Positions 17,606 to 25,341 of a DNA stretch of 64,000 nucleotides are shown here, piece by piece (the stretch's first letter is position 1; each line of letters begins with the position of its first letter). Location: the NCBI RefSeq assembly GCF_014203545.1, contig NZ_JACHJG010000005.1, positions 445,726 through 509,725 of the forward strand, given 5' to 3'. Origin of the DNA: Streptomyces netropsis (GTDB lineage: Bacteria > Actinomycetota > Actinomycetes > Streptomycetales > Streptomycetaceae). The notes under the pieces were generated by a model. That model searched no databases, was not told the DNA's origin, and worked only from the letters and a program-made list of their open reading frames with translations. The position numbers and the translations under genes are program-made.

Positions 17606-17965
17606 ATGAAGATCGGGGAGCTGGCGCGCGAGACCGGCGTGAGCGTGCGCCTCCTGCGCTACTACGAGGAAGTGGGCCTGCTCACCCCCCACCGCCCCGG
17701 CGGCGGCCACCGCCGCTACGCCCCGGACGCCCCCGAGGCGGTCCACCGCATCCGCGTCCTCCTGGCGGCCGGTCTCCCGACCCGTGTCATCCGCGAGATC
17801 CTGCCCTGCGTCCAGGGCACGGGCACCGACTTCGACCCCTGCGTGACGACCCACCTCCGCGCCCGCCTGACCGAACTCGACACCCACATCACCGACCTCC
17901 ACGCAGCCCGCTCCTCACTCGCGGCCCTTCTCACCGCCACGGAACGGGCGACGACGCCGGCGTGA
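17606..17965 (+). CDS. MerR-family transcriptional regulator
   Basis: A 119-aa regulator with the N-terminal MerR winged helix (MKIGELARETGVSVRLLRYY, wing GGGHRRYAPDAPE) and a short C-terminal dimerisation helix region. A pair of cysteines (C68 in ILPCVQG and C78 in DFDPCVTTHL) could bind metal or act in redox sensing, but the length and lack of a clear Cys-loop leave the inducer open. It is divergent from the F420-type gene across 59 bp that hold a MerR-style operator, so the pair looks like a self-contained stress-response unit. Confidence 0.88.
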   Translation: MKIGELARETGVSVRLLRYYEEVGLLTPHRPGGGHRRYAPDAPEAVHRIRVLLAAGLPTRVIREILPCVQGTGTDFDPCVTTHLRARLTELDTHITDLHAARSSLAALLTATERATTPA

Positions 17966-18143
17966 CACGGCCGGTCCGGTTGCCCGCCGCGTTCGTCTCG
18001 CCGGCGTAGAACATCAGCGTGCCGGTGCCCTCGTCCGTGGTGGTCCACAGGTCCGCCGTCCTGTTGCCGTCCGCGATGGCGGCGCCGGCGAGGAGGGGGC
18101 GGTTGGCCGGGCCGTAGCCGTGGCCGTAAGCGGCCGTCCAGGG
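17966..18143 (-). pseudogene. Fragment of an FG-GAP/VCBS-repeat secreted protein gene
   Basis: The minus strand reads an uninterrupted peptide with no start codon, immediately after a TGA, including AAIADGNRTADLWTTTDEGT and GTLMFYAGETN. The D-G-N-x-x-x-D-L-W pattern followed by a T-L-x-x-Y-x-G block is typical of FG-GAP repeat domains in Streptomyces secreted proteins. It runs into the 3' end of merR before stopping. I read it as a remnant of a decayed gene. No other part of the gene is seen nearby. Confidence 0.5.
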
Positions 18144-18158
18144 TCATCGCACCCGGAA

Positions 18159-18196
18159 CGCCGCGCGCCGCCCGGATGTCCGGGCGGCGCGCGGCG
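18159..18196 (-). terminator. Strong GC hairpin after the sigma factor gene
   Basis: CGCCGCGCGCCGCCCGGA (18159-18176) pairs perfectly with its complement at 18179-18196. It lies 25 bp past the stop of the sigma-factor gene. No T-tract. Confidence 0.75.
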
Positions 18197-18220
18197 TGGG
18201 GAGAGGATCGAGGCCGGAGG

Positions 18221-19111
18221 CTAATCCTCCGTCAGCAGCCCCTTGCGGAGGCGCCCCAACGTGCGCCCCAGCAGGCGCGAGACGTGCATCTGGGAGATGC
18301 CGAGCTCGTCCCCGATCTCCGATTGCGTCATGTTCGCCACGAAGCGCAGGGAGAGGATCTGCCGGTCGCGCGGGCGCAGTTCGGCGATCAGCGGCTTCAG
18401 CGACTCGACGTACTCGATGCCCTCGAGGCCGTGGTCCTCGTAGCCGATGCGGTCCGACAGCGCGCCCTCGGAGTCGTCCTCGTCGGGCTGGGCGTCCAGC
18501 GAGCTCGCGGTGTAGGCGTTGCTCGCGGCCATGCCCTCGACGACCTCCTCGCGGGAGAGGCCGAGCCGCTCGGCCAGCTCGCCGACGGTGGGCGCGCGGT
18601 CGAGCTGCTGCGCCATCTCGTCCCCGGCCTTGGCCAGGTCGATCCGCAGCTCCTGGAGTCGTCGCGGGACCCGGACCGACCAGCTGGTGTCGCGGAAGAA
18701 GCGCTTGATCTCACCGATGATCGTCGGCATCGCGAAGGTCGGGAACTCGACGCCGCGGCTGAGCTCGAAGCGGTCGATGGCCTTGATCAGGCCGATCGTG
18801 CCGACCTGAATGATGTCCTCCATCGGCTCGCTGCGGGAGCGGAACCGGGAGGCGGCGAACTTCACCAGGGCCAGGTTCAGCTCGACCAGCGTGTTGCGGA
18901 CGTAGGAGTACTCGTGTGTGCCCTCTTCGAGCGACTCGAGGCGCGCGAAGAGCGTCTTGGACAGGGCCCGCGCGTCGACCGGTCCCACCTCGTCGTACGG
19001 CGGGATCACGGGGAGACCGAGATTTTCGGGCTCGATCTGCTCGGGCGGGGTTGTCGACGAGGCGGTCTCCCGAGAAGATTCGGTGCGCGGTTCGTCGAGC
19101 AGGGGTGACAT
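18221..19111 (-). CDS. RNA polymerase sigma factor, SigB/SigF/SigG family
   Basis: A 296-aa group 3 sigma factor of the stress/sporulation class. Region 2 is DIIQVGTIGLIKAIDRFELS followed by GVEFPTFAMPTIIGEIKRFF and RDTSWSVRVPRR. Region 3 covers about residues 155-215. Region 4 contains LSLRFVANMTQSEIGDELGI and SQMHVSRLL. The N-terminal 45 residues are acidic and variable. By position it corresponds to the gene called sigI in S. coelicolor, but I cannot separate the paralogues by eye. Divergent genes for a STAS antagonist and an HATPase kinase suggest regulation by partner switching. Confidence 0.95.
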   Translation of the reverse strand: MSPLLDEPRTESSRETASSTTPPEQIEPENLGLPVIPPYDEVGPVDARALSKTLFARLESLEEGTHEYSYVRNTLVELNLALVKFAASRFRSRSEPMEDIIQVGTIGLIKAIDRFELSRGVEFPTFAMPTIIGEIKRFFRDTSWSVRVPRRLQELRIDLAKAGDEMAQQLDRAPTVGELAERLGLSREEVVEGMAASNAYTASSLDAQPDEDDSEGALSDRIGYEDHGLEGIEYVESLKPLIAELRPRDRQILSLRFVANMTQSEIGDELGISQMHVSRLLGRTLGRLRKGLLTED

Positions 19112-19371
19112 GGGTGTCCTCCATCATTCTCGGCGTATGGCTGCCGATGCCGTGACCTCTTGCTGCGGTGTGCGGCGCCTCCAAAGCCGTCCGTGGTGGA
19201 TGTACCTATCTAGCCCTACCCGTCTTCACCTCCACATGGCAAGTCCACGTTGTCCGTTTATATCCGAATATGACGGATGTTCGGCTTTCAGCCTGCGTAT
19301 CGAAGGCGTAGGCTTCTCACAGCGCCACGCAGGTACAGCAACACCACGCAGCACACCGAGAAGGGACGCGC
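19112..19371. promoter_or_regulatory. Divergent promoter region of sigma and anti-anti-sigma genes
   Basis: For the plus-strand STAS gene, TTTCAG (19286-19291), 17 bp and TAGGCT (19309-19314) form a plausible vegetative promoter. An inverted repeat ATCCG-N7-CGGAT lies at 19262-19278. For the sigma gene the minus strand has TTGCCA followed 18 bp later by TAGGGC. These are visual matches only. Confidence 0.35.
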
Positions 19372-19740
19372 ATGGACCGCGGGATGGTCGGCAGTGCGAG
19401 CAGGGGCCGGCTGAATGTAGAGGTCCGTCGGCAGGGGTCGAGCGCGATCGTCAGACCGGCGGGTGAGCTCGATCACCATACGGCGGAATTGCTGCGCGAG
19501 CCCCTGGAGGCGTGCGCCGAGGAAGCCGGGACCCGAGTGATCGTGGACTGCTCCGAGCTCGCGTTCTGTGACTCCACCGGGCTGAACGTGCTGCTCGGCG
19601 CCCGGCTGAAGGCCGAGGCCGTCGGGGGCGCGATCCATCTGGCCGCCATGCAGCCCGTGGTCGCCCGGGTCTTCGAGATCACCGGCGCCGAGGCCGTCTT
19701 CGCCGTGCACGACACGGTCGACGCGGCGCTCGTCGGCTGA
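19372..19740 (+). CDS. STAS-domain anti-sigma factor antagonist
   Basis: A 122-aa protein of the RsbV/SpoIIAA type. The phosphorylatable serine lies in CDSTGLNVLLGARLK (about residue 65) after VIVDCSELAF. The preceding strand AIVRPAGELDHHTAELLREP is the usual N-terminal half of the fold. Unphosphorylated, such proteins bind the HATPase anti-sigma factor and free the sigma factor. The HATPase gene lies 207 bp downstream on the same strand and a SigB-type sigma gene is divergent, so the three likely form one switch. Confidence 0.92.
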   Translation: MDRGMVGSASRGRLNVEVRRQGSSAIVRPAGELDHHTAELLREPLEACAEEAGTRVIVDCSELAFCDSTGLNVLLGARLKAEAVGGAIHLAAMQPVVARVFEITGAEAVFAVHDTVDAALVG

Positions 19741-19947
19741 CCCTGCGGCCCGGTTCCGCCGCCCGTCCGGCCCGTCCACCGTCCGGCCCGCTTCCTGTGG
19801 CGTTACTCATGCGTTATCCGAGTCACAGGAACCGCGCCCAAGAAGTGGGTGTTCTCACGGATCGGTCGGGCAGGAGTCTGCTGAATCTGTTCAATGTGCC
19901 AGGTATCCAACATTTCTCAATCGGTGAATCGGTGAGGTGAAGCGCTG

Positions 19948-20442
19948 ATGAGCACCACCCGGCCGTACCCGCCGCCGGGCGACCGCGGTCCGGAGGCGGA
20001 CGGCGCTGCCTCGGCCGGCCCGCCGCGGCCGAGCGGGCAGGTCCGCAGGCTCCACCTCGTCGGGGTCAGCGGTGCCGTGCCGCGTTCCCGCGACTTCACG
20101 AGGCAGGCGCTGTACGACTGGGGCTGGCTGCCCGCGGCCACCGCCGATCACCGGGCCGCCGCCGAGGACGTCCTGCTCGTCGTCTCCGAGCTGGTCACCA
20201 ACGCCTGCCTGCACGCGAACGGCCCCGACGAGCTGCGGGTGGCCTTCGCGGGCAAGGTGCTGCGGCTGGAGGTCGTCGACCTCGGCAGCGGTACGCCCAC
20301 CCCCCGCAATCCGCACCGCGCCGGCCGCCCCGGCGGCCACGGCATGTTCATCGTGGAGCGGCTCTGCCTGGACTGGGGCGTGGTCCGCAACGAGGGCGGC
20401 AACGGCAAGACGGTCTGGGCCGAGCTGGCCGCACCCGCGTAA
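19948..20442 (+). CDS. ATP-binding anti-sigma factor (RsbW-like HATPase)
   Basis: A 164-aa protein with a GHKL ATPase/kinase domain in residues about 35-160. N box: VVSELVTNACLHA; G1: EVVDLGSGTP; G2: GRPGGHGMFIVERLC. The Asn and Gly boxes are intact. The first 30 residues are Pro/Gly-rich and probably disordered. It would hold the neighbouring SigB-like factor inactive and phosphorylate the STAS protein. Upstream, GAATC-N13-AGGTAT (19883-19906) faintly resembles promoters read by SigB-type factors (GNNTN...GGGTAY), which would allow feedback, but this is weak. Confidence 0.9.
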   Translation: MSTTRPYPPPGDRGPEADGAASAGPPRPSGQVRRLHLVGVSGAVPRSRDFTRQALYDWGWLPAATADHRAAAEDVLLVVSELVTNACLHANGPDELRVAFAGKVLRLEVVDLGSGTPTPRNPHRAGRPGGHGMFIVERLCLDWGVVRNEGGNGKTVWAELAAPA

Positions 20443-20603
20443 CCGGGTCGGCCGTTCCCCGCGACCGGCTGACCTGCTCGTTCCGCTTGCCCCCGGCCCC
20501 GCCGGGCGGCCGCGGACACCGCCGACACACGCCGCCGGACATCACGGCGGCGTGTTCTGCGTCTTCCCTCGACAAGGTCCCCGGCGTACTGTCGGCGCCC
20601 GAT

Positions 20604-20632
20604 CTGATGTGTCGTCAGTGATTTTCGGGTAC
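20604..20632 (+). promoter_or_regulatory. Imperfect palindrome and GGGTAC box upstream of surface-protein cluster
   Basis: CTGATGTGTCGTCAG (20604-20618, one mismatch in 6-bp arms) is followed by GGGTAC (20627-20632), the -10 shape of SigB-class promoters. GTGTC lies 13 bp before it. Together they could drive the four-gene cluster beginning at 20657. Confidence 0.35.
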
Positions 20633-20656
20633 GGCACCGGACGAGAGGGGAACGAG

Positions 20657-21421
20657 GTGTCCCACCCCCAGCGCCACCCCCGACGGAACGTCCGCCGCGC
20701 CCCCGCGCGCCGCGCCGCCGCGCTGACCCTGGCCACGGCCCTCGCCGGCGGGACGGCGTTGCTGCTCGCACCGGCCGCGCACGCCGAGACGGTCGACGTC
20801 AACTACCAGTGCAAGACGCCGATCGGGGACAAGAGCGCCGTATCGCCCATCGACATCAAGGGTGTGGCGAGCGGCAGCACCTACAAACTCACCATGTCCT
20901 TCCAGAAGGGCGTCTCCTCCAGCCCCGTCGAGCTCGGCAAGGGCGCGATGAAGCCAAGTGCGGTGATCAAGCTCGGTGGCGCGGAGAGCGGGACGGTGGC
21001 GGTGGCGGGGCCCGCCAACGACGCGCCGATCCCGGCCAACACCCCGATAAAGATCAGTGACTTGTCGGGCACCTACACCCCCAAGAAGAGCGGCAAGGTC
21101 ACCTTCACGGCGGGCACCCTCACCATCGTCGCGCTGGGCACGACGACCACGTGCACCCCCTCCAACGCCCCCAAGCCGTCGCTGACCCTCGACGTGAAGG
21201 GCCCGGGCGGCGCCGACGGTACGGGTGGCGGTACGGGTGGTACGGGCGGGAGTGCGGGCACGGGCGGCTCCCCGAGCTCCACCGGCGGCGGGCAGCTGCC
21301 GCGGACCGGGCCCGCGGACTCGGCCGTCGCCCTCGGCACCCTGGGCGGCACCGTGCTCCTCGCCGGAATCGCCGGCACCCTCTGGCTGACCCGGCGTCAG
21401 CGCACCGGCACCGCCCGATAG
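20657..21421 (+). CDS. Exported protein with LPxTG-like sorting signal
   Basis: A 254-aa secreted protein from GTG 20657. A long basic n-region and hydrophobic stretch (ALTLATALAGGTALLLAPAA) end at HAE, a signal peptide. Residues about 48-170 form a domain starting VNYQCKTPIGDK and ending near TTTCTPS, whose two cysteines could form a disulfide. A Gly/Thr/Ser linker follows (about 175-210). The C-terminus is QLPRTG, a hydrophobic segment (LGTLGGTVLLAGIAGTLWL) and RRQR, the layout of a sortase substrate. The same domain occurs in the fourth gene of the cluster. Function unknown; I would describe it as a cell-wall-anchored protein. Confidence 0.85.
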   Translation: MSHPQRHPRRNVRRAPARRAAALTLATALAGGTALLLAPAAHAETVDVNYQCKTPIGDKSAVSPIDIKGVASGSTYKLTMSFQKGVSSSPVELGKGAMKPSAVIKLGGAESGTVAVAGPANDAPIPANTPIKISDLSGTYTPKKSGKVTFTAGTLTIVALGTTTTCTPSNAPKPSLTLDVKGPGGADGTGGGTGGTGGSAGTGGSPSSTGGGQLPRTGPADSAVALGTLGGTVLLAGIAGTLWLTRRQRTGTAR

Positions 21422-21464
21422 CGCGGCCCCCGAGGCCCGTACGCGTCCGCACAGGGAGCCGCCG

Positions 21465-22325
21465 ATGCCGTCCCGTACCACCTGTACCCGTGCCGCCGTG
21501 ACCGCCGCCGTCGCCGCGCTGTGCGCGCTGTCCGCGGCGCCCGCCGCCGCGGACACCCGGCCCTGGTCGGCCGCGCCCGCACCGGGCGGCACCCGGGGGC
21601 CGGGCGCGGAGGACCGTTCCTCCTTCTTCCTGGAGGGCGGGCCGGGCACGGTGATCGAGGACAGGCTCACGGTGGTCAACCCCGGCGGCCGGGCACGCAC
21701 GGTCGCCCTGCGCGGCACCGGCCCGTGGATCGCCCTCGCCGCGCGGCGGGTGACGGTCCCGCCGCGCACCCGCGCCGACGTGCCGCTCACCGTCACCGTC
21801 CCGGCCGGCACCGCGCCCGGCGACCGTCACGCGGCGGTCGTCGCCACCGGGGACGGCCTGCGCATCCGGGTGCCGATGGCGGTACGCGTGAGCGGCCCCG
21901 CGCTTCCCGCGCTCACGGTCGAGCACGTGCGGGTCAGCGGCACGTGCGGAGCCGCGGTCATCCGGTACGCCCTGGTCAACCGTGGCAACACCACCCTCGC
22001 CCCGCGCCTGACGATCCGTGCGAAGGGCCACTTCGGCGAGGTGCTGAACCGCGTCGCGCGCGGCGTCCCCGCCGAACTCGCGCCGGGCAGCGCGGTCCGG
22101 CTGACGGAGAAGTGGCCGGACGCCCCACGGCTGGACCCGGTCGAGGTCCGGATCACGGCACGGGCCCCGGGCGCCGCCCCGGCCACCGCCTCCGGCTCGT
22201 ACACCCCGCTGCCCTGGCTCCTGCCGTCCGTGCTGACCGGGCTCGGCCTGGCGGGCGCGGGCGCGGCCGGCCGGCTCCTCGTACGCCGCCGCCGTGGCCG
22301 TCCCGGCGTGGGAGCCCCGGCATGA
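21465..22325 (+). CDS. Exported membrane-anchored protein, DUF916/WxL-partner-like
   Basis: A 286-aa protein with a signal peptide (VTAAVAALCALSAAPAAADT), an extracytoplasmic part of about 200 residues, a C-terminal transmembrane helix (WLLPSVLTGLGLAGAGAAGR) and a basic tail (LVRRRRGR). The N-terminal domain pattern (PGTVIEDRLTVVNPG, then TVPPRTRADVPLTVTVPAGT and APGDRHAAVVATG) resembles the immunoglobulin-like DUF916 domain of surface proteins that pair with WxL-type partners. ATG 21465 follows AGGGAG. Its stop overlaps the next start (ATGA). It probably sits in the membrane facing outward and forms a complex with the other products of this cluster. Confidence 0.75.
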   Translation: MPSRTTCTRAAVTAAVAALCALSAAPAAADTRPWSAAPAPGGTRGPGAEDRSSFFLEGGPGTVIEDRLTVVNPGGRARTVALRGTGPWIALAARRVTVPPRTRADVPLTVTVPAGTAPGDRHAAVVATGDGLRIRVPMAVRVSGPALPALTVEHVRVSGTCGAAVIRYALVNRGNTTLAPRLTIRAKGHFGEVLNRVARGVPAELAPGSAVRLTEKWPDAPRLDPVEVRITARAPGAAPATASGSYTPLPWLLPSVLTGLGLAGAGAAGRLLVRRRRGRPGVGAPA

Positions 22326-23824
22326 GCCGCCGCCCGGGGAGGCCCGGGGCGCTGGCGGCCTCGCTGCTCGCCGTCGCCGCGCTCGTGCTGCTGCCGGCCG
22401 AACGGGCGGCGGCGGACGGGCCCACGGCCGCCGTGGACCGCGCCGAGGCGGGCAAGGGCGGCAGCGTCACCGTGACCGGCACGGGATGGCGGCCGGGGGC
22501 CCTCCTCACGCTGCTGATCTGCGGTCAGAACATGGTCGGCGGCACCAACGACTGCGCCAACGCGGACGGCCGGGCCGTCCGCGTCGGCGACGACGGCCGG
22601 TTCGGCCGGAAGATGCCCGTCGCCGAGCCGCCGAAGCCGTGCCCGTGCGTCGTGCACGTCGCGACCGTCACGGGCGAGCGGGCGGCCGCGGACGCCGCCT
22701 TCCGCGTCGCCGGCCACCCGGTCGAGCCGCTGCCCCGGCAGACCGGCGGGGAACGGCTGAGCGTGCTCGGGGCCCGGCTGGAGGGCTCGAGCGGCCTGCT
22801 GACCTGGTTCGGCGCACCCCCGCGCCGCAAGCTCGTCGTCACCGTCGGCAACCTCGGCCCGACCCCCGCCCGGGACCCGGTCTTCCGCGTCGGCACCGCG
22901 CACGGCGTGCTCGCCCCGGCCTGGGAGGAACAGCGCTGGCGCGGCACGGTCGCCGCGGGGGCGAAGGCGCGGGTCGCGCTGGACGTGGAGCTGTCGGCCG
23001 GGGCGCACGGCGACTACGTCGTCTCGCTGGAGTACGGCGGCAAACTGCTGGTCGAACAACCGTGGGCCGTGCCCCGGCCGTGGGGCGTGACGCTGTTCTG
23101 GGCCCTGCTGTGCGTGGTCGTCCCGGCGACGGTCTTCCGGGCGGCGATGGCGGCGGTGGCGGCGGCGGCCCGCCGGCGGGACGGCCCGGCGGCGGGCGGC
23201 ACGGACCCAGCCCGCCGCCACCGGGCGGTACGGGCCCCTCGGGGCTGGACCCGGGCACCGTCACGGCCGCCGGGCGCGGGCCGTGGCGCTGCCACGGGTG
23301 CGGTCCGTGGCCCCGGGGCGGGCCGCAGCCCCGACGCGGGGGCGCTTCCCGAGCCTGGCGCCGGCGCGGATGCGGTCCGTGGCCCCGGCGCGGCCACGGA
23401 TGCCGGTCCTGGCGTCGGCACCGGCACGGACATCCGCGCGGGTGCGAACCCCGCTTCCAGCACGGGCGCGGCGCCCGGCACCGGCGCGGACATCGGCGCG
23501 AGCCCCGACCCGGGCCGCACTGTGAGCACGGACCTCGGCCCCGGCGCGGGCCCCAGGCCCAGCCCCTGCGGGGGCCCGGAGGCCGGCCCCGGCGCGGATG
23601 CCGTTCCCGGCCCCGGCGGCCGTTCACGCCCCGGCGCGGCCACGGATGCCGCTCCTGGCGTCGGCACCGGCACGGGCACCCGCGGGGTCGCGAACCCCGC
23701 CCCCGGCAGTGGCCCCGCGCCGCGCCCCATCGCCGCCCGCGAGGGCCTCCCGTGGTTCGGCGCTGATACGCAGCCACGGGTTTCCGCACCATCCGAGGAC
23801 GGACCGACGAAGGGAACGACGTGA
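22322..23824 (+). CDS. Exported neocarzinostatin-like-fold protein with TM helix and low-complexity cytoplasmic tail
   Basis: A 500-aa protein. Signal peptide about residues 1-36 (LAASLLAVAALVLLPAERAA). Residues about 38-140 look like the neocarzinostatin fold: GGSVTVTGTGWRPGALLTLL, ICGQNMVGGTNDCANADG and a CPC pair. A second Ig-like part (about 145-250) precedes a transmembrane helix (VTLFWALLCVVVPATVFRAA, about 258-280). The last ~220 residues are a Gly/Ala/Pro/Thr repeat region with recurrent GPGAATDAGPGVGTGT-like blocks. It overlaps both neighbours by 4 bp (ATGA, GTGA). The tail is an unusual length; in this topology it would be cytoplasmic. Confidence 0.72.
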   Translation: MSRRPGRPGALAASLLAVAALVLLPAERAAADGPTAAVDRAEAGKGGSVTVTGTGWRPGALLTLLICGQNMVGGTNDCANADGRAVRVGDDGRFGRKMPVAEPPKPCPCVVHVATVTGERAAADAAFRVAGHPVEPLPRQTGGERLSVLGARLEGSSGLLTWFGAPPRRKLVVTVGNLGPTPARDPVFRVGTAHGVLAPAWEEQRWRGTVAAGAKARVALDVELSAGAHGDYVVSLEYGGKLLVEQPWAVPRPWGVTLFWALLCVVVPATVFRAAMAAVAAAARRRDGPAAGGTDPARRHRAVRAPRGWTRAPSRPPGAGRGAATGAVRGPGAGRSPDAGALPEPGAGADAVRGPGAATDAGPGVGTGTDIRAGANPASSTGAAPGTGADIGASPDPGRTVSTDLGPGAGPRPSPCGGPEAGPGADAVPGPGGRSRPGAATDAAPGVGTGTGTRGVANPAPGSGPAPRPIAAREGLPWFGADTQPRVSAPSEDGPTKGTT

Positions 23825-25260
23825 GTACGCGACGGAGAGCGCGCGCGGCAGGGCTCGCGCTGATGCTGGGGGGTGCGGGCACGCTGCTGAGCGTGGGGAC
23901 CGTGCACGCCGCCGAGGTGTCGTACGCGACCGAGTGCATACCGCCCCCGATCTCGCAGCTGCCGCCCGTGAAGGGCACCACGCGGGCGGACATCATCGCG
24001 CCGGCGACGGCGAAGGTCGGCGACGAGGTCGAGGTGGTGTGGAAGACGGTCCAGGCCGCCTCCAAGAACCCCGACATCCTCGACCTGGACAAGGACACCG
24101 TCAAACCGACCGGGAAGATCACGCTCGGCGGCGCGCAGACCGGCGAGCTGGCCGCGGAGGGCCCGCGGCAGAACCCGCCCATCCCCAAGAACAGCGCCAT
24201 GATCCTGCCCGACATGAAGGCCAAGGTGAAGCTGACGAAGGCGGGCGAGGTGACGCTCACCCCCGGCGCCTACGCGATCAACGTCAGCAAGCCGCTGCCC
24301 ACGGACACCAAGTGCTCACCGAAGGAGGCGGTGCGGCCCGCGGCCACGATCAAGGTGTCGGACGGCTCGTCCGGCACCAGCGGCGGTACGACGACGACCG
24401 GTGGCAGCACGACCGGCGGAACCACCGGCACAACGGGAACGACCGGGACCACCGGCACCACCGGCACCACCACGACCTCCGGTGGATCCACCGGAGGCAG
24501 CACCACCACCGGCGGCAGCACAGGCGGCACCACCACCTCCGGCGGCACCACCGGCGGAGGCGACCCCGGCGACGGGCCCCTCACGGGCAAGGAGCTGAAC
24601 GTCGAGTACCAGTGCAAGACGCCCATCGGCGACAAGAACGTCACCTCGCCGGTCCAGATCAACGCCCTCCGCAAGGGCGGCAGCTTCGAGCTCACCGTGA
24701 AGTTCGGCAAGTCCGTCATGGACAGCCCCGCCGAGATCCCCGCGAAGTCCGTCGTCCCGTCCATGGCGGTCACCGTCGGTGGCGCGGACAAGGGCAAGGT
24801 CGAGGTCGTCGGCGAGCCCAACAAGGATCCGATCAAGACCGGGCAGCCCATCGTCGTCCCCGACCTCAAGGGCACGTACAAGCCCGGCGCGAGCGGGAAG
24901 GCGACGCTCACCCCCGGCGTCCTGACGGTCAAGGCCCTCGGCACGACCACCGTCTGCACCCCGGCCAAGGACCCGGGCGTGTCCCTCGAGGTGGACACCA
25001 AGGAGCAGCCCGGCGGCACTACGGGCACCACAGGCACCACAGGCACCACGGGATCCACGGGGTCCACGGGCACGACCGGGACCTCCGGGACCACCGGGAC
25101 GACGGGCACCACCGGCACCGGTAGCGGCAGCGGAAGCGGCGGCCTCGCCGCGACCGGTGCGAGCGGCCCCCTGAAGGCGCTCGCCTTCGCCGCCGGGACG
25201 CTCGTCCTCGTCGGCGGCGCGGTCCTCGCCTTCGTCCCCGGGCGCCGGCTGCGCCGCTGA
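23821..25260 (+). CDS. Exported two-domain protein with LAxTG sorting signal and Gly/Thr linkers
   Basis: A 479-aa secreted protein from GTG 23821. A signal peptide (AGLALMLGGAGTLLSVGTVHA) precedes an N-terminal domain (about residues 32-180, first Cys in YATECIPPP, last in DTKCSPKE). A ~75-residue Gly/Thr repeat linker follows. The second domain (about 258-385) begins VEYQCKTPIGDK and is plainly paralogous to the domain in the first gene of the cluster. A second Gly/Thr linker leads to GGLAATG, a hydrophobic segment and RRLRR. LAxTG is the motif reported for class E sortases of Streptomyces, so it is likely attached to the cell wall. It ends before a strong terminator. Confidence 0.85.
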   Translation: MSTRRRARAAGLALMLGGAGTLLSVGTVHAAEVSYATECIPPPISQLPPVKGTTRADIIAPATAKVGDEVEVVWKTVQAASKNPDILDLDKDTVKPTGKITLGGAQTGELAAEGPRQNPPIPKNSAMILPDMKAKVKLTKAGEVTLTPGAYAINVSKPLPTDTKCSPKEAVRPAATIKVSDGSSGTSGGTTTTGGSTTGGTTGTTGTTGTTGTTGTTTTSGGSTGGSTTTGGSTGGTTTSGGTTGGGDPGDGPLTGKELNVEYQCKTPIGDKNVTSPVQINALRKGGSFELTVKFGKSVMDSPAEIPAKSVVPSMAVTVGGADKGKVEVVGEPNKDPIKTGQPIVVPDLKGTYKPGASGKATLTPGVLTVKALGTTTVCTPAKDPGVSLEVDTKEQPGGTTGTTGTTGTTGSTGSTGTTGTSGTTGTTGTTGTGSGSGSGGLAATGASGPLKALAFAAGTLVLVGGAVLAFVPGRRLRR

Positions 25261-25291
25261 GATACGGCAGACGGTGACGGGCGCACGCGAA

Positions 25292-25323
25292 GGGCCCCGG
25301 CGCGGAGATCCGCGCCGGGGCCC
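25292..25323. terminator. 15-bp GC hairpin between convergent genes
   Basis: GGGCCCCGGCGCGGA (25292-25306) and its exact complement at 25309-25323, between the surface cluster (+) and the POT transporter (-). Confidence 0.8.
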
Positions 25324-25341
25324 TGTCACGACCGTCAGGGG

